From: Takifugu bimaculatus
Lineage: Eukaryota > Chordata > Actinopteri > Tetraodontiformes > Tetraodontidae
DNA: 64,000 bases
NCBI GenBank assembly: GCA_004026145.2
Contig: CP034991.1
Location: 10,039,087-10,103,086, forward strand
Direction: 5' to 3'
A program made the translations under genes and the position numbers. Shown piece by piece: positions 62,029-64,000 of this stretch. Position 1 is the stretch's first letter; every line of letters begins with the position of its first letter. Under the pieces are notes generated by a model that was not told the origin of the DNA, made no database searches, and saw only the letters and a list, made by a program, of their open reading frames with translations.

Positions 62029-62063
62029 ACACACACCCACACACACCCACACACACCCACACT
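62029..62063. repeat. 10-bp tandem repeat ACACACCCAC, three copies
   Basis: Three perfect copies from 62031 to 62060. Confidence 0.9.
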
Positions 62064-62089
62064 GGTAATGCTTATTTAAAGAAAAGGTG

Positions 62090-62330
62090 GACTGCTGCCT
62101 GACTACACCTGCCTATTAGACACCCATGCCGCTCATCTGATAAGTTGTGTATCAATTGGCGGAAGCACATTTGCAGGTTTTCAGGGTCGAGGAGTGTGTG
62201 TTCAGCAGGTCTCAGTGGTGATAATCGCTGGGCGTAGCCTCAGATTTATTATCCCATCAACGACCACGGAAACCATCAGCGGAATGACGCAGATGAGTGG
62301 AGAGGTAACAAGATGAAAGACAGCGAGAGC
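62090..62330. promoter_or_regulatory. Candidate conserved non-coding element in intron 1
   Basis: Repeat-free, with CTGATAAG (GATA type), TATCAATTGG, GATAATCGC and ATTTATTATCCC. Texture-based call. Confidence 0.27.
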
Positions 62331-63059
62331 TTCGGCAGAAGTGAGGGAGAACGTGATCAATAACAGAAAGTGGTGTCCATTTGGGTAATGGACAGAGGAT
62401 CATAAGTGAACCGGGTCAGAAGCAGTTTCATTATCTACTCCATCCAGATCTCTGGTGGCTGCGTTCAGGAAGACGCAGGTGTGCGCCTCAGCACGTGTTT
62501 CTCTGCGCGCGTGCTGGACGTAAACAGACAGGCTCTGAGTCAGGTCCATTATCTCGCTCATCAGCTCCTCCACTTGGCCACGTTAAGCGAATTGGAAGCG
62601 AAAGTGTTGATTAGACGGCCAGCGTGAGATGCTGACAGGACTTTAGAGCGGCGCATTAAGATGGTGTTTATCCAGCGTCCACAAAAATAATAACAATTTC
62701 ACTCGTGACGCACGGGTCAAACTTAATTACGTGGCTTCATCTGTCGTGCCGTCTTGCATGTATGCTGGAGGAAAAATGGGCTCGTCTCTCTCTCTATTTA
62801 CTTTTTGCGGCTTGTTCTGAGTCTGAGTGCCGCCGTCCCTCCCTCTTCCTCCTCTTTTCACCTGTGCTTTTCTTATCCTTCCTGTCTGTCTTTGTCCCTT
62901 TGCCCTGGACAGTCCCCTTACCTTCTCCGTGCCCTCCGATTTGCCTTTCTCCATTTTTCTCCATTTCTCTGCCTTAGAGGCAACCACTGAACCCAAATGG
63001 ATGAGCTGTCAGCACTGCGATCATGTGGCGGCTGAAAGCTAAGAATCCACTGTCAGCAG

Positions 63060-63240
63060 TAACTTGGAGATCTGAAGAAAATCGGGAGATTAATTAATGC
63101 TCTTGGCCGCTTTGAAGCAGGAGAAACGTGTAGTAATGATTTTTCCTCCCCACCACAGATACCATCGCTTTCATCAGTCAGATGGCAAATAAAGAGCTGA
63201 CTTTTCAAATGGATTTCAATTGGGTGATGACATGGTCAAA
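63060..63240. promoter_or_regulatory. Candidate conserved non-coding element in intron 1
   Basis: Repeat-free, with a palindromic ATTAATTAAT at 63089-63098, GTAGTAATGATTTTT and TTTCAATTGGGTGATGAC. Texture-based call. Confidence 0.3.
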
Positions 63241-64000
63241 CTCTAACATTTGAAAGAACACAACCCACAACAACCTGCGATCGACGCAGATTTGGCCAAA
63301 CACAGCAGCTGATGCTGTTGGTCTGTATTGCTGAAGCTGACGTGTCTGTCAGTCCTGCGCTGACGCCTGACGCAGGCTGTTGACTGTTGCTGTTGCTAGC
63401 AACCGTAGAAAATAAAGCAAAATAAACCCACGGTGCGTTCACGGACGTAGCGATCTGAAGAGCAAGAAATGAGGCGTTGAAACCAGCCCCCTGAGAGAAA
63501 CGAGCCGCCACTGTAAAAAAAAGGAACAAATGAAAATAACAAAACCACCGGGACTGTTTACTTCAAGGCTCAGGGTGCCAAAGTGCAACTTCTTCACACC
63601 GCTACCTTAATTGCATGTGTGAACATCTATTTTGACAACCAGCGGCAGATTTAAAAAAAAAAAAGTGACAGTTTGACGATGAGCCGCATGATTATTCACA
63701 CTCTGTGTGACTTTTATGACACGTAGCACTCGAGCCAGACTGTCATTGGTGGGGAAAACAACCGGAGGGTATTTATGGAAAAACCTCTCTTTGCTAATGC
63801 AGGTTTTCACACATGTAGCCTGGGAGACTCCTGGTAAGATCCTGAAACTGTTTACGTCACCTCCAGGTACACGAAGAGCCGCCTCAAGCGACTGTTTAAA
63901 CAGGCCGAAGGCTAACAGCATGTGTGTTATAGATGAGTTGCATCTGCTTTTAAATGTCCCCCCACCATCTAAACTCCACACACACCACACACACACTCAG
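63241..64000. other. Intron 1 DNA to window end
   Basis: A run of about 12 A near 63653-63664 and a short CA-rich stretch at 63975-63998. No exon 2 of efna5 is present. Confidence 0.5.

Larger units (their letters stand above)
35443..64000 (+). other. efna5: efna5 intron 1 (5' part, at least 28.5 kb)
   Basis: Everything after the exon 1 donor is treated as intron. The next exon should encode the ephrin receptor-binding domain, with a recognisable run of the type GDYH...CINDYLD...CPHY. No reading frame on either strand between here and the window end shows it. A very long first intron is usual for EFNA5 in vertebrates. The intron holds microsatellites, GC- and AT-rich patches and several candidate conserved elements listed separately. 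I see no nested gene. Confidence 0.75.

Overview
This window is vertebrate nuclear DNA, most likely from a bony (teleost) fish. It is almost entirely non-coding. I can name only one gene with confidence: the first coding exon of an ephrin-A5 gene (efna5, plus strand, start codon at 35318, splice donor at 35443). The translated exon has a short hydrophobic signal peptide followed by the N-terminal ephrin-A5 signature (S-K-x-x-A-D-R-Y-A-V-x-W-N), and it ends at a GTAAGT donor. The fish assignment rests on the ephrin sequence, the very dense (CA)n/(GT)n microsatellites, the high CpG content and several repeat fragments typical of teleost genomes. I cannot name the species. Whether this is the a or b copy of efna5 is also open; the exon looks more b-like to me, but that is an impression from memory.

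Layout. 1-33650 is upstream intergenic DNA with no gene I can name. It holds microsatellites, a possible LTR remnant (about 6950-7366), old dispersed-repeat fragments (12165-12215, 14440-14555, 15775-15870, 27681-27800, 31992-32245), a 37-bp higher-order minisatellite (30846-30932) and several non-repetitive blocks that look like conserved non-coding elements. 33650-35560 is a CpG-rich promoter and 5' UTR region with a GC box, an NF-Y-type CCAAT box, homopolymer and CT tracts, and at least three upstream open reading frames shortly before the ephrin start. 35318-35442 is coding exon 1. 35443-64000 is the start of intron 1, at least 28.5 kb long. Exon 2, which should carry the Eph-receptor-binding domain, is not in the window.

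Functionally, the window is best read as the regulatory landscape of a developmental gene: one small exon in a large, gene-poor domain, with candidate enhancers on both sides. Those candidates rest on sequence texture (non-repetitive, homeodomain, POU or TCF-type motifs, no simple repeats) and need a cross-species alignment to confirm. I found no tRNA, rRNA, CRISPR array, operon, intact transposon or other coding system, and nothing that supports a new multi-gene biological system.
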